DNA of 29,649 bases from an uncultured Mycoplasmataceae bacterium (GTDB taxonomy: Bacteria > Bacillota_I > Bacilli_A > Mycoplasmatales > Mycoplasmoidaceae): positions 1 through 29,649 of the forward strand of contig CAMWQH010000001.1 of assembly GCA_947176435.1 (NCBI GenBank), written 5' to 3'. Below, one piece after another: positions 10,464 to 19,339 of this stretch. Each line of letters begins with the position of its first letter. The first letter of the stretch is position 1. The notes under the pieces were generated by a model. That model ran no database searches and was not told where the DNA came from. It worked only from the letters and a program-made list of their open reading frames with translations. Position numbers and translations under genes: made by a program.

Positions 10464-11427
10464 ATAAATCATAGATTTTTGATATTGAACCATCTTTAGA
10501 ATAATAAACTTCAATGATTTTTGCTAGATATTCACCTAAATCTACAACATGTAAGTTAGGAATATTAGATTCATAAACACTTTCAATTGAATTTGATAAA
10601 TAAATATCTGAAATTACTTCAGTGTTAACAGCATCAATTAATCTTTCAATAGCAGGTCCAGATAAAATACCATGTGTTGAAACAATGTTAATTGTTTTTG
10701 CACCTTTAGATTTTAAAACTTTACATGCTGCAACTATTGTTCCTGCAGTATCAATCATATCGTCAGCAATTAAACAATCTCTACCTTGAACATCACCAAG
10801 AATGTTTAAAATTTCAGCTTGATTTGGTTTAGGTCTTCTCTTATCAAGAATTGCTAACGGAGCACCTAAAGCAGTAGCAATTTTTCTAGCACGTTTAACA
10901 CCACCGTAATCCGGAGAAACAACAGTTAAATTTTCAACACTAATGTTTTTAATTGCTTGAGAAATTAATAACATTGTTGCTCTCAATGTATCTACAGGAA
11001 TATCAAAGAATCCTTGAGTTTGTTCACTATGAACATCAATGATAGCAACTCTTGTTGCTCCTGTTTTTTCTAACAATTTAGCTAATAATTTTGATGTAAT
11101 TGGTTCACGGCCTAGTGTTTTACGATCTTGTCTTGCATAAGCATAATAAGGAATGATTACGTTAATTTCTTTTGCAGATGCTCTTTTCAATGAATCAATA
11201 GCGATTAATAATTCCATAATTTTTTCATTAACTGGTTTTGATAATGATTGAACAACTGTAATCGCTCTATTTCTTACTGGCTGTTCAGGTCTAACCATAA
11301 TTTCTCCATCAGCAAATCTACTAGAGAAAGTTTTAATAGGTTTAACATTTAAATTTTTACAAATACTTTCAGTTATTTTCTTGGCACCAGATAGGCCCAT
11401 TACATAAATTTCTTTACTGTTTGACAT
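10441..11427 (-). CDS. prs: Ribose-phosphate pyrophosphokinase (PRPP synthetase)
   Basis: Makes PRPP from ribose 5-phosphate and ATP, the entry metabolite for purine, pyrimidine and salvage pathways, which links it to purL/purE in this window. The 328-aa product is of normal length. It shows FADGE and VRP near residue 38, VVQSLSKPVNEKIMELL, PYYAYARQDRK, DVHSEQTQGFFDIP, VVSPDYGGVKRAR and the PRPP-binding loop DCLIADDMIDTAGTI. The start at 11427 (MSNSKEIYVMG) is preferred: the in-frame ATG at 11463 lies upstream of the TATAAT box at 11449-11454. Confidence 0.97.
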   Translation of the reverse strand: MSNSKEIYVMGLSGAKKITESICKNLNVKPIKTFSSRFADGEIMVRPEQPVRNRAITVVQSLSKPVNEKIMELLIAIDSLKRASAKEINVIIPYYAYARQDRKTLGREPITSKLLAKLLEKTGATRVAIIDVHSEQTQGFFDIPVDTLRATMLLISQAIKNISVENLTVVSPDYGGVKRARKIATALGAPLAILDKRRPKPNQAEILNILGDVQGRDCLIADDMIDTAGTIVAACKVLKSKGAKTINIVSTHGILSGPAIERLIDAVNTEVISDIYLSNSIESVYESNIPNLHVVDLGEYLAKIIEVYYSKDGSISKIYDLYEPKGKK

Positions 11428-11448
11428 AATACAAATATTAATACTTAA

Positions 11449-11454
11449 ATTATA
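11449..11454 (-). promoter_or_regulatory. prs promoter -10 box
   Basis: Minus-strand TATAAT preceded by TG (ATGTATAAT), an extended -10 form. The predicted leader to the ATG at 11427 is about 15 nt and has no clear Shine-Dalgarno sequence. This box rules out the longer prs start at 11463. Confidence 0.55.
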
Positions 11455-11533
11455 CATTTTCAATGTATAAAACTTATGATATTTTAAATAATATTAGATT
11501 AAAAAGTTATTCTAACTTCCCAAGAATATAAAA

Positions 11534-11575
11534 AATCAATTGTCGGACTTAAAACTAGTTTGAAAAAAATAATTT
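11534..11575 (+). repeat. Upstream repeat segment, related to 11827-11872
   Basis: This stretch and 11827-11872 share TCAAT, then TTAAAA/CTAAAA, TAGTTTGAA and an A-rich run ending ATAA(T/C)TTTA. It looks like the 5' flank of the duplicated element A/B. The interval from this block to the hairpin element is about 79 nt longer in copy A than in copy B. The remaining bases 11464-11700 hold no open frame that I would call. Confidence 0.5.
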
Positions 11576-11700
11576 TATGGTATACACATTATGATTGGTT
11601 ATTTTCTTGCAAAAAAGCAGTATTGAAAATGTCAACAAATTTATAAAAAAATTTCAAAATAAACAAATTTTACAAAAACATCTCGGCATAAAATAAAAGA

Positions 11701-11815
11701 GGGTATAGATTAAATAAACAATTTATAAAACCCGAGTTGCACTATAAATCATCAATTGAACTATATAATAGTCTCTATCAAACTAAGTTACTGGGAAGTT
11801 TGGTTTTGACTTAGT
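11701..11815 (+). ncRNA. Structured element copy A (possible non-coding RNA, unknown class)
   Basis: The 115-nt element has two hairpins. P1 pairs 11704-11711 (TATAGATT) with 11720-11727 (AATTTATA) around an 8-nt loop, with a lower stem GGG/CCC (11701-11703, 11731-11733) after an AAA bulge. P2 pairs 11782-11788 (ACTAAGT) with 11809-11815 (ACTTAGT) around a 20-nt loop. Between them lies the conserved box TGAACTATA, 5 nt, GTCTCTATCAA (11757-11781). One P1 pair is G-U if read on the plus strand, which favours plus as the sense strand. I do not recognise the family. A weak TAAAAT lies at 11689-11694. Confidence 0.5.
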
Positions 11816-11826
11816 ATTATTAAAAA

Positions 11827-11872
11827 GTCAATAGTTGTGCTAAAAAAATAGTTTGAAGAAGAATAACTTTAA
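11827..11872 (+). repeat. Upstream repeat segment of copy B, related to 11534-11575
   Basis: The partner of the block at 11534-11575, sharing TCAAT, CTAAAA, TAGTTTGAA and ATAACTTTA in the same order. It precedes copy B of the structured element. Confidence 0.5.
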
Positions 11873-11913
11873 AGAGATTTAGACTATGAAAATTTATTAG
11901 TCAATAATAAATA

Positions 11914-12028
11914 AAGTCATAGATTAAATTAATAATCTATGAAACTTGAATTAATATATAAATTATTTGTGAACTATAACAATGTCTCTATCAAGCTAAG
12001 TTTCTAATAACTTTAGTTTAGACTTAGC
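11914..12028 (+). ncRNA. Structured element copy B (possible non-coding RNA, unknown class)
   Basis: Also 115 nt. P1 pairs 11918-11925 (CATAGATT) with 11934-11941 (AATCTATG), perfect, 8-nt loop, with lower stem AAGT/ACTT (11914-11917, 11944-11947) after an AA bulge. P2 pairs 11995-12001 (GCTAAGT) with 12022-12028 (ACTTAGC) around a 20-nt loop. The box TGAACTATA, 5 nt, GTCTCTATCAA is at 11970-11994. Relative to copy A, the first P1 pair is C-G instead of T-A and the first P2 pair is G-C instead of A-T, so both changes keep pairing. Loop sizes are identical in the two copies although the loop sequences differ. Confidence 0.5.
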
Positions 12029-12036
12029 ATAATAAT

Positions 12037-14904
12037 CTAATTTGGTAAAATACAGTCTAATAATGCTTGAGCTGCAAATTGGAATACAGACATTACTGTA
12101 ATAATAACAGGGTATTTATATTCAGCTATTTTAGTTGAATTGTTTAATGCCTTATGAGCATTATATTCTAACCTTTTTTCTCCCAAGTGAAGTTCAGCAT
12201 ACCTTCTTCCAGCATTGTTTGTAAGATGTTGTATTTGAAAATCATATGTTTCGACAAGATCTGTATATCCTTTAGCTAGACTTTTTGCTTTACATACTTG
12301 AATACCATTGATTCATGCAGCAAATTGGTCTTGCTCTGCAATACCAGCTTCATATGCTTTATCAAAAGAAAGTCTGTTAAATGCTGGCACACAATAAGCT
12401 ACTGATGTTAAAATTAACAACGGGAAAGATATTCCCAAAAGAGCATATGATGCGATTTGCAATTTCGATAAAGAATCTTCATCATCTTTTGAAGTATCAA
12501 CATCTTGATATAGAGTGTTGTGAATTTCATCGAATTTATCTTTTCCTACAACATTTTCAATTTCATCTTTATTTTCACTAATGTAAGTTTCAAGAAGAGA
12601 TTTTGTTAAAATTCTAGTTTCTAAAGAAAGTTTATGAACATTTTGCCCAGCTTTAACTTTTGCATCATATTGTGCATGAGAATCATTTAATGTTTTAATA
12701 TCTTTTTCTAAGTTTTTGAAATTATTAACAATTGTAGATTTAAATGAAGAATATTTATTTTCAATTGTTGAATTTTTCTTCATATTCTTGTAATTTTTAT
12801 ATGATTTATGAAAATCAATACCAGACAAAATAACTTCAGAACCTAATGTAGCAAGGTAAACACTACCAATTACTATATTAGCAATAGCATCAGAATCGGC
12901 TCCAAGTGATGCAACAACTCTACAACTATATACAACCATCATTGCACCTACACTAGCACCTAATGCTGAAGAAGCTGAAAGAAATCCAATACATTTATCA
13001 AGATTTTTTCCAATTTCATCAATTTTAGAAGTATCTCCACTAGATGAATTTTGATTTAATGAAGCCATAATTTGGATGTATTCAGAATAGTTAGAAATAA
13101 ATAGAGCTTCTGTTCTTCCTAAGTCAATTGTTTGTTGAATAACTTGGTCAATATCAAATTGCACTTCTAATGAAGCTAATTCAATATTATTTCAATGTCA
13201 AGGAATATCTTTAACCACATAGAAATCATTGTTTGTTGTTTCATTAGATTCAATGCCACTATCGATTAATGCTCAATGAACTGATAATGTGTTAGTATTT
13301 GTATTTACATCACTAGCAATTAATGCAAGCTTTTGATTTGTGTGAAAGCTAGTTGAAAGTAATTCTTCAATATTTGAAGGAATAGGGATACCTTCATAAG
13401 CAGCAGCATCTAAAATTACTGGATTTTTAGATAAATCATAGTCTTGATCTTTAGAACCTTTGTAATTGTTAAGAATTTCGTTAATTTTTGTTCTAGATAA
13501 AGCTGAGTCTTTAAAGAAAACGCCATTTTCATCAGGAACAACATCATTTGATAGCTCTGTAAAAGAAATTTTTTCATTTAGAGTGGCAGTAGAATCTGAT
13601 AATTTATCATTTAAATATTTGTTGTTAGTAATATTATTAACTAAATCAAAAGAATTTACTTTACATGAAAAAACATTCATTGATTCAACATTAGTTCCAT
13701 CTAAATTCTGTCATAAAATTTCAGTACTATCTGTTTTACTAATTCCAAAAACAAATTTTAGATTTGCAACATGAGAATCAACTGAATTTTCAACATCAAG
13801 AAGCTTAACATGTAATTGGTAGCCAGGGAAAATTTCATTTTTCTCATAAGGAACATAACCAACAAAACTATCAAGTGGAGCTTCATAGAAAGCTCTATTA
13901 ATAGTGTTTTTATCATAGTCTCCTGTTTCTTTAGCTTCTGGAATATCATGATCAATTGATATTTGGTCAAAATCACAACCTCTAGCTAAATTGTATTTAT
14001 AGTTAAATAGTGCAGTAACATCATCACTTGTTAAAATGCTACCAACTTCTAAACCTTCATTATTTAATGAATAATCTTTTAGCAAAGATAAACCTTCTTC
14101 ACGAATTGATAATAATTGTGATGAATTGTTTGTGAATCAAGTAAGAACTGTTTCTAATTCAGCATCTTTATCATTTTTTTGCTTTTCATCAACATTGATT
14201 TTATTATTTTTTAAATAATTTAATGTTAAATTTTCGTTAGTTTGAAATTCATTAAGAAGTAATGAATATGTAACATCATCATACAAGGACTCATTAGCTG
14301 CATCAAGAGTATCAAGAATATCACTTTTATATTGAGTTGCTTGTTCAATAGCAACATCTTTATCAACACCGGCATTAATTAAATCTATTTCATATTTGGC
14401 AGCCATTGTTGGTATGTCATATTGAAACCTATCATAGTCTATTACATCTACCCCAAATTCTGCAGCTTGAGAATTAACATATGAATAAACGTTGTTTAAT
14501 GAATCTTGAGTTAATTGGCCATCAGCTGGTAGATTGTTGCTAGCTAATTCTTCAGTAATTTTATTAGAAATGTTTTTCTCCATTAATCCAATAGTAGTAT
14601 CAACAGTAGTTTTATCTAAACCAACCGCATACAAAGTATATTGAGTTTTATCTTCAATAGCAGCGATTCTGTGATTCAACTGGTCTTGGGTTACGTCTGT
14701 GTCATCACTCATAGATCTAACAGCATCTAAAGATGAATACTTAGAATTGATTATTTGACCATCAGATAAAGAATATTTTTTACTAACTTCTTTAATATTA
14801 TTTTTTTGATAATTTGAAACCTGGCACGAGCACAATGATAAAGTAGGAAGCAATGCCATTCCTGTTAATAATATTTTTTTATTTTTCATCATAATTTTCA
14901 TCAT
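12037..14904 (-). CDS. Large lipoprotein with C-terminal membrane helices, function unknown
   Basis: A 955-aa open frame is continuous when TGA codons (14134, 13708, 13270, 13195, 13189 and 12310) are Trp. The N terminus has a signal with lipobox LCSC (Cys27 from the first Met). About the first 560 residues look extracellular: acidic, rich in Asn, Asp and Ser, with predicted helical stretches. The C-terminal part has hydrophobic segments around 12985-12890 and 12860-12800, LLGISFPLLILTSVAYCV near 12420, and a last one just before the TAG stop, giving about four membrane helices. So it may be anchored at both ends. Four ATGs (14904, 14901, 14892 and 14889) are possible starts; none has a Shine-Dalgarno sequence. 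I recognise no family. Confidence 0.78.
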
Positions 14905-14917
14905 AATTTATTAATAT

Positions 14918-14923
14918 ATTATA
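14918..14923 (-). promoter_or_regulatory. -10 box of the large lipoprotein gene
   Basis: Minus-strand TATAAT, with a second TATAAT at 14928-14933. The start codons at 14904-14889 lie 13-28 bases away, so the leader is short or absent. It sits in the 46-bp gap after the exported-protein gene. Confidence 0.45.
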
Positions 14924-14950
14924 TTTGATTATATCAAAATATTTTTAATA

Positions 14951-17632
14951 TTACACATTGTATTTTATTTTTCAATCTTCACTTGTTGCAGTTGAAACTG
15001 GATAGAAAGAGTCTCTGTGATCGTTAGATTCATACATAAAATCCATATATCTAAATCCCATAGTGATTGGATTTGGGCAATCTATAAGATTACCAGATTG
15101 ATCCATTCATCCATAGTGAAGTTGGTATGCTCCATCAGAATTTTTTTGAGCATAAAATGCGAATGCATTAAAGAAAGAGTCATTATTACCATTTCTATTG
15201 TCGCCAGACAAAATATTCATAGTTGTTTTTCATTGACTACATTTAATATCATAATGTGGTGCTTTACCAGGGATAACTAATTGATTTGCATTAGTTAATG
15301 TTAGTGTTGTGTTGATTGCTGATAAAGGAATAGATTCTACACCAAAAATACTAACTGATGCTTCATAATTACCTTCTAATCAACCAGAAACATCCCTAAC
15401 AAGATCATTGGATAGTCAATATGATAAAGGTTGGGATTTCAATGCTTCCGGATGACCTTTTTGATTAATTCATCAATCTAATTTTTCAGTTGTGTAGTTA
15501 AAATTAAGGAATAATTTTTTAATATCTCATTGAGCTGTTACAGGTCATCCATTAATTAAAGCTCCGCCTCCACCTTTTCATTCACCAATAGGTCAATCCT
15601 GAGTATCATATTGATGACGTGAAGGAAGAACAGACATTGAATATTCTACAAATTGATCTTCTGAAGGAATGTTCTTGTAATTAAATTGTGAATAAAACTT
15701 TTCAGGATAATTAATCCCAGCGTAAAATATTGAAAAATCATTACTTATCGGTGAATCTGTAAGTGTTGTAGGGATAATTGAAGAAGAATAACCACTAGGG
15801 CCAACAAATTTAAAAGATATATTTATTAAATCGCCATAAATTCATGGAACAGAATCGGTTGATGAACAGATATCAGATTCTGATAAATCTCATTTTGTTG
15901 AAGAAGAAATTGAAATTGAATCAATTAAAGATTGATTTTCAGAGTCAATTCTATTAAAAACAAAATCAAATTGTGGTTCTTTATGTTTGTTTGGATATTT
16001 GTTTTCCCAAAAGTTTTTGTCAAGTGCACATGGATTTAATCAAGAAAGATTGTAAGGAGTTGAAGTTGTTGTAAGTTTTATGCAACCATTTGGATCAGAG
16101 TATTCAGAAAAATTCAATCATTGACTCTTATCACCAATGGTTAGTTCTTCCCCTGTAAAACTATACATATGAATATCATTCATTAATAATTCAAAACATT
16201 CATCGTTATTTGAGTTATTTCTCGTAAAATATGAACAATATGATTTATTTATAGAAGTTTCCCCGTCTTTATCAAATTGATATTTTTTTCAAGTTTTATT
16301 TCTATTATTGTCAATAGTGATATAAGCAACATTAGGGAAACAAAAATCAGTAATCTCACTATTCATCTCAATTTTTTTATTATTGGTAAATTGTTTAGAA
16401 TATGAAGCTTGATTAGCAATATTTGTCATTCCGATAATTTTTAAAGGTTCACCAGTAGAAGTTACAATTTCATAGTGTCCAGGAGTAGTATCGGTAGATG
16501 GTTCTTTAGGAACTGGGAAATATTTTACATATAAATCTGTTGTATTTAATAAATCATTTTCAAAATCTAAAGAAATAGAAGAATCAAATGAAAAATTATC
16601 AAATGTTTGTTTTTGGGAAAGAATTTTAACTTTTTCACCTTTTTTTGGAATAGAAACATTTTTTAAATCAAATGAATATTGATAGTGTTGTGCAGTATCA
16701 AAATCAGGGACAGCAAAAGTTCCATTATGACCATGAAAATTAACAGTAATTTTTGATGTTAAATTGGCAATCTTATGATCTTTTTTTGTTAAAAATGATA
16801 AAGTTGGTTCTTTAGAAAACGCGCCTTTGTTTATTAATGTTTCTAATGAAAGTTGCTTTCCTTTAGCTAATTTAAATAATCTATTAAATTGGTCAATACC
16901 ATTAGTTTTAAAAGTAATAACAGGGAAGGCATCATTATCAAAAAAAGCAGTATCAAATGATCCACCAGTTATAGAATATTGCGTACGACTACCTTTACCA
17001 ACAAAAGCATTTTGTGTGGTTTCATTTATTTTAAATGTTGATTGATTGTCAAAAGGTAAGTTAAAAGCTTTGTCCTCGTCTATTAGTGGGAAAATTGGAT
17101 CAACAAAATATGCTGCAGGAGTAAAACCAGTGTATGGATCTGGTGTTGGCTTTGGAGCAACACCGGTTGCTATAAATTTTAATGTCAAACTAGTGGTGTT
17201 TGTGTACAAATCAGTTACAGATATTGCCAAAAAATCAAGTTTAATGTTAGCAAATTGACCAGCTAAAATATCAAAATATGAAATTCTATCAAAATCAATA
17301 TCGAAACTTAAAGCATATCCCTTGGATGAAATCTCTAAACAAATACTAGTTAAATCAATACATGAAGCAAAATTTGCATTTCCATTTTCATACTGTGCAT
17401 TAGTAATTTTAAATGTGTCAGCATTAGAGTCTAATGTTCCGTTAGATAATTGAGATGAACCACTACCTAAATCTACATTTACACTATCAGCAGAATATGT
17501 AACTTTAAATGGAGAAGGAATCCCTAAACCAATTAAATTTGTTTCATTGGTTGTTAATGATGAATTAAATGCTAATCCTGGCAAGAGAAAAGATGCAACA
17601 GTAGTTAACAGTAGAATTCTTCTTTTTTTCAT
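14951..17632 (-). CDS. Exported surface protein, function unknown
   Basis: An 893-aa open frame to TAA at 14951-14953, with many TGA-Trp codons in its C-terminal half (first at 16289). The start MKKRRILLLTTVASFLLPG gives a positive and then hydrophobic export signal. There is no cysteine near its end, so it is not a lipoprotein; it may be cleaved or stay anchored by this segment. The rest is Ser/Thr/Asn-rich and looks beta-rich, with alternating hydrophobic residues and paired-strand-like pieces. It contains no motif I recognise. The C-terminal half is rich in Trp and aromatic residues, as in carbohydrate- or ligand-binding surface proteins, but that is only suggestive. The ATG at 17641 is less likely because it lies almost inside the -10 box. 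Confidence 0.75.
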
Positions 17633-17643
17633 ATTTATCATAT

Positions 17644-17649
17644 ATTATA
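17644..17649 (-). promoter_or_regulatory. -10 box of the exported-protein gene, near-leaderless
   Basis: Minus-strand TATAAT 11 bases before the ATG at 17632. The mRNA would begin about 5 nt before that ATG. No Shine-Dalgarno sequence is seen. Confidence 0.45.
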
Positions 17650-17697
17650 TAATAATTTTAAAATCAATAGTAAATTTCCCAGTGTAGGTAACACTAA

Positions 17698-17708
17698 CTT
17701 TTGGCACC
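17698..17708 (+). repeat. IS left terminal inverted repeat
   Basis: CTTTTGGCACC, the exact reverse complement of 18978-18988. Confidence 0.8.
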
Positions 17709-17710
17709 AC

Positions 17711-18905
17711 CTAAACAAGGTTATTATAGTTATGAAAATATAATATTGATTTAATAGGTGTCATAAACTTGTTTTCTTTACTAATTTCATCTAATTCTGT
17801 GTAATGTAATAATCTATCATTGTTGTAATAATTTATTCATTTGTCAAATGTTAATTTGATTTCGTCTAAACTTATGCATTTTCTTAATAACTTTCCAAGT
17901 TCTTGATCAATTGTTCGATGGTATCTTTCAATGCAGCCATTGCATTCAGGTTGTTGATAAGGAATGAAAATATGAATTATTCTTCTATCATTACATCATT
18001 TATTGAATTGATTTGATTTAACAAAATTTGTATTCTTAAATTGCATAGCATTATCTGTTTGAATTCTTTTAATTTTGATATTATTTTTTGAGAAGAAATC
18101 ATACATTTCGTCTAAACATTTCATTAATTCGGTGTTAGTTTGATTATCCAATACTTTTAAATGAACTAATCTTGAGCTAGTGTCAATTGCATCAAATATT
18201 GCAACTTTCTTGTTTAAACCTGTTTCTTTCAAACCAAGAATTTTAAGATCTAATTGGATATTTCCTAATTCTTTAGGTTTTCTTCTAAACAAATGTGGTC
18301 TTGATAACTTTTTGTTTTTATTCATAAGTTTTCTACTATCTTCATTGAGAATTTTTATTAGAGTTGTGTGAGAAATATTCTCAAATTTTTTATCCAATTT
18401 TCTTATTGCTAATCATAGATTAGTTTTGTTTAATAAGCAATTAACATTGAGGAAATTTTCGTAGAAAATCACTGATTTGTCGCCGTTCTTTATCATTGTA
18501 TTTGTAAGTTATTGTTTTTGGTATAGGAGTTTTTGGCAAATGTAAATTAAACTCAATTGTTCTTTTGTCACATAGCTTACACAGTTTATATTTTTTCCTA
18601 AAGAAATGTCTTTTTGAAATTGGAGTTGTTTTTCAATTTTTCTGATAGTATTTTTTAATACTTATATTTTTATTGATGCAAAAGTTTAAGACATATAAAA
18701 CATTCTTAAAGTTTTGTTTAAATCTGATATATCTGTTGTATAAAGCCTATCAGCTCTATTACTTATTCCATAAGTGTTTAAATTACTTGTAATTTGAATA
18801 AACTCTTTTTCAAAACGAAAATAAACAGCATTTATTGCTTCAAATTGGATATGGATTGGTCTTTTATTGGTTGGTGTATATAATCATTTGGTACGCCTCT
18901 GGTTT
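17711..18905 (-). pseudogene. Transposase, frameshifted
   Basis: Three collinear pieces on the minus strand read as one transposase. About 18905-18740 reads RFEKEFIQITSNLNTYGISNRADRLY. Then 18750-18441, in another frame, reads RYIRFKQNFKNVLYVLNFC and has a CKLC pair before the stop TAA at 18441. Then 18496-17711, in the first frame again, holds the integrase core: QLDLKIL with the first Asp, IQTDNA with the second Asp and NGCIERYHRTID with the Glu. The last piece alone is 261 aa from the ATG at 18496. Breaks are near 18740 and 18445-18500. The second could be a programmed frameshift between overlapping frames, but two breaks argue for decay. TGA codons are Trp here too (for example 17996). 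Confidence 0.78.
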
Positions 18906-18917
18906 AGGTGTACTACG

Positions 18918-18950
18918 GAGTCAAAGTTCTAGCTTATGACTCTTTTTTTT
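18918..18950 (+). terminator. Intrinsic terminator inside the right end of the IS
   Basis: GAGTCAAAG (18918-18926) pairs with CTT and TGACTC (ending 18942), with one bulged A, around a 6-nt loop, followed by eight T residues. It points outward on the plus strand, opposite to the transposase, and would stop antisense transcription leaving the element. Confidence 0.65.
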
Positions 18951-18977
18951 AGTAGCGGGAATTATTATATTTTCCCC

Positions 18978-18988
18978 GGTGCCAAAAG
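18978..18988 (-). repeat. IS right terminal inverted repeat
   Basis: GGTGCCAAAAG on the plus strand, the exact reverse complement of 17698-17708. Confidence 0.8.
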
Positions 18989-19041
18989 ATTATGTATCTA
19001 ACACAATGGTGTTTTTTATTAAAAAAATCTATTGTTTAAAC

Positions 19042-19047
19042 TATAAT
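19042..19047 (+). promoter_or_regulatory. -10 box of the SRP RNA gene
   Basis: TATAAT ends 6 bases before the first base of the SRP RNA stem (19054), the right distance for a transcription start there. Confidence 0.65.
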
Positions 19048-19053
19048 ATTTAT

Positions 19054-19131
19054 GTCCTTGCAACGTTAGTTGCGAACCTAGTCAGGCCGGAAACGGAGCA
19101 GCTATAAGCTTATGCTAACGTGTGTAAGGAC
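19054..19131 (+). ncRNA. ffs: Signal recognition particle RNA (4.5S type)
   Basis: This is the RNA of the signal recognition particle, which binds Ffh and targets membrane and exported proteins. The conserved core GAACCTAGTCAGGCCGGAAACGGAGCAGC is present (19074-19102), including the GGAA tetraloop and the asymmetric internal loop that bind Ffh. The outer stem closes by pairing GTCCTT at the 5' end with AAGGAC at the 3' end, and CGTTAG with CTAACG further in. About 78 nt, the short form found in mycoplasmas, without an Alu domain. Confidence 0.95.
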
Positions 19132-19250
19132 ACTATTTTATATTTTCTAGATTTTTGCATTTATATACAATCTGTTTATTATTAAATAATATTCATATTA
19201 AGTACCCTCTTTCTTAAAATACAAAACGCAAAAATTAAAAAATATAAAAG
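19132..19250 (+). other. Spacer between SRP RNA and its terminator, no gene seen
   Basis: An A/T-rich stretch with no open frame, no second RNA that I recognise and no strong hairpin. If the terminator at 19251 is the one used by ffs, this is a trailer removed during 3' processing. Confidence 0.4.
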
Positions 19251-19282
19251 AAAAAGGCTGAGTCAAATCAGTCTTTTTTTGT
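19251..19282 (+). terminator. Plus-strand intrinsic terminator downstream of ffs
   Basis: AAAAAGGCTGA (19251-19261) pairs with TCAGTCTTTTT (19268-19278) through one G-U pair, with a 6-nt loop and a run of T. The G-U pair exists only in the plus-sense RNA, so it terminates plus-strand transcription. Confidence 0.75.
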
Positions 19283-19302
19283 TTTTAAAACAATTAATAA
19301 AT

Positions 19303-19332
19303 AAAAAAGATCGATTTAAACCGACCTTTTTT
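19303..19332 (-). terminator. Intrinsic terminator of the RNase P RNA gene
   Basis: Arms 19303-19314 and 19321-19332 pair with G-U wobbles only when read on the minus strand, followed by a U run. It lies a few bases after the 3' end of rnpB. Confidence 0.75.
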
Positions 19333-19339
19333 ATTTAGT

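Larger units (their letters stand above)
17698..18988 (-). mobile_element. Insertion sequence remnant with DDE (rve-type) transposase
   Basis: The 1291-bp element is bounded by perfect 11-bp inverted repeats, CTTTTGGCACC at 17698-17708 and GGTGCCAAAAG at 18978-18988. It holds one transposase gene on the minus strand whose stop lies just inside the left repeat. The reading frame is broken at least twice, so the copy looks inactive unless frameshifting rescues it. I saw no clear target-site duplication. The integrase core suggests the IS3/IS481-like group, but the family is not certain. Confidence 0.8.

Noticed and set aside
10463..10514. Longer rnmV start at 10514
   Set aside because: It would overlap prs by 74 nt and add 17 residues before the conserved Toprim start; the 10463 start fits the family.
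11427..11463. Longer prs start at 11463
   Set aside because: That ATG is upstream of the TATAAT box, and the extra residues MKMYNLSINICI are not part of the family.
11701..12028. Known riboswitch or CRISPR/tracr-like element in the tandem repeat
   Set aside because: I compared the blocks with the purine and preQ1 riboswitch consensus and with type II repeat/anti-repeat patterns. The key blocks are missing, no cas gene is present, and the nearest genes point the wrong way for a cis leader.
15017..15280. 87-aa plus-strand frame inside the exported-protein gene
   Set aside because: It lies opposite a continuous 893-aa frame; composition and length fit a chance reading of the opposite strand. 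The same holds for plus-strand frames at 12381, 13466, 16827, 17046, 18180, 22061 and 26673.
18989..19017. Small hairpin AACAC/GTGTT with T run next to the IS right end
   Set aside because: Only 5 bp of stem and no plus-strand gene before it. The TAACAC motif on both sides of the IS is not adjacent to the ends, so it is not a target-site duplication.
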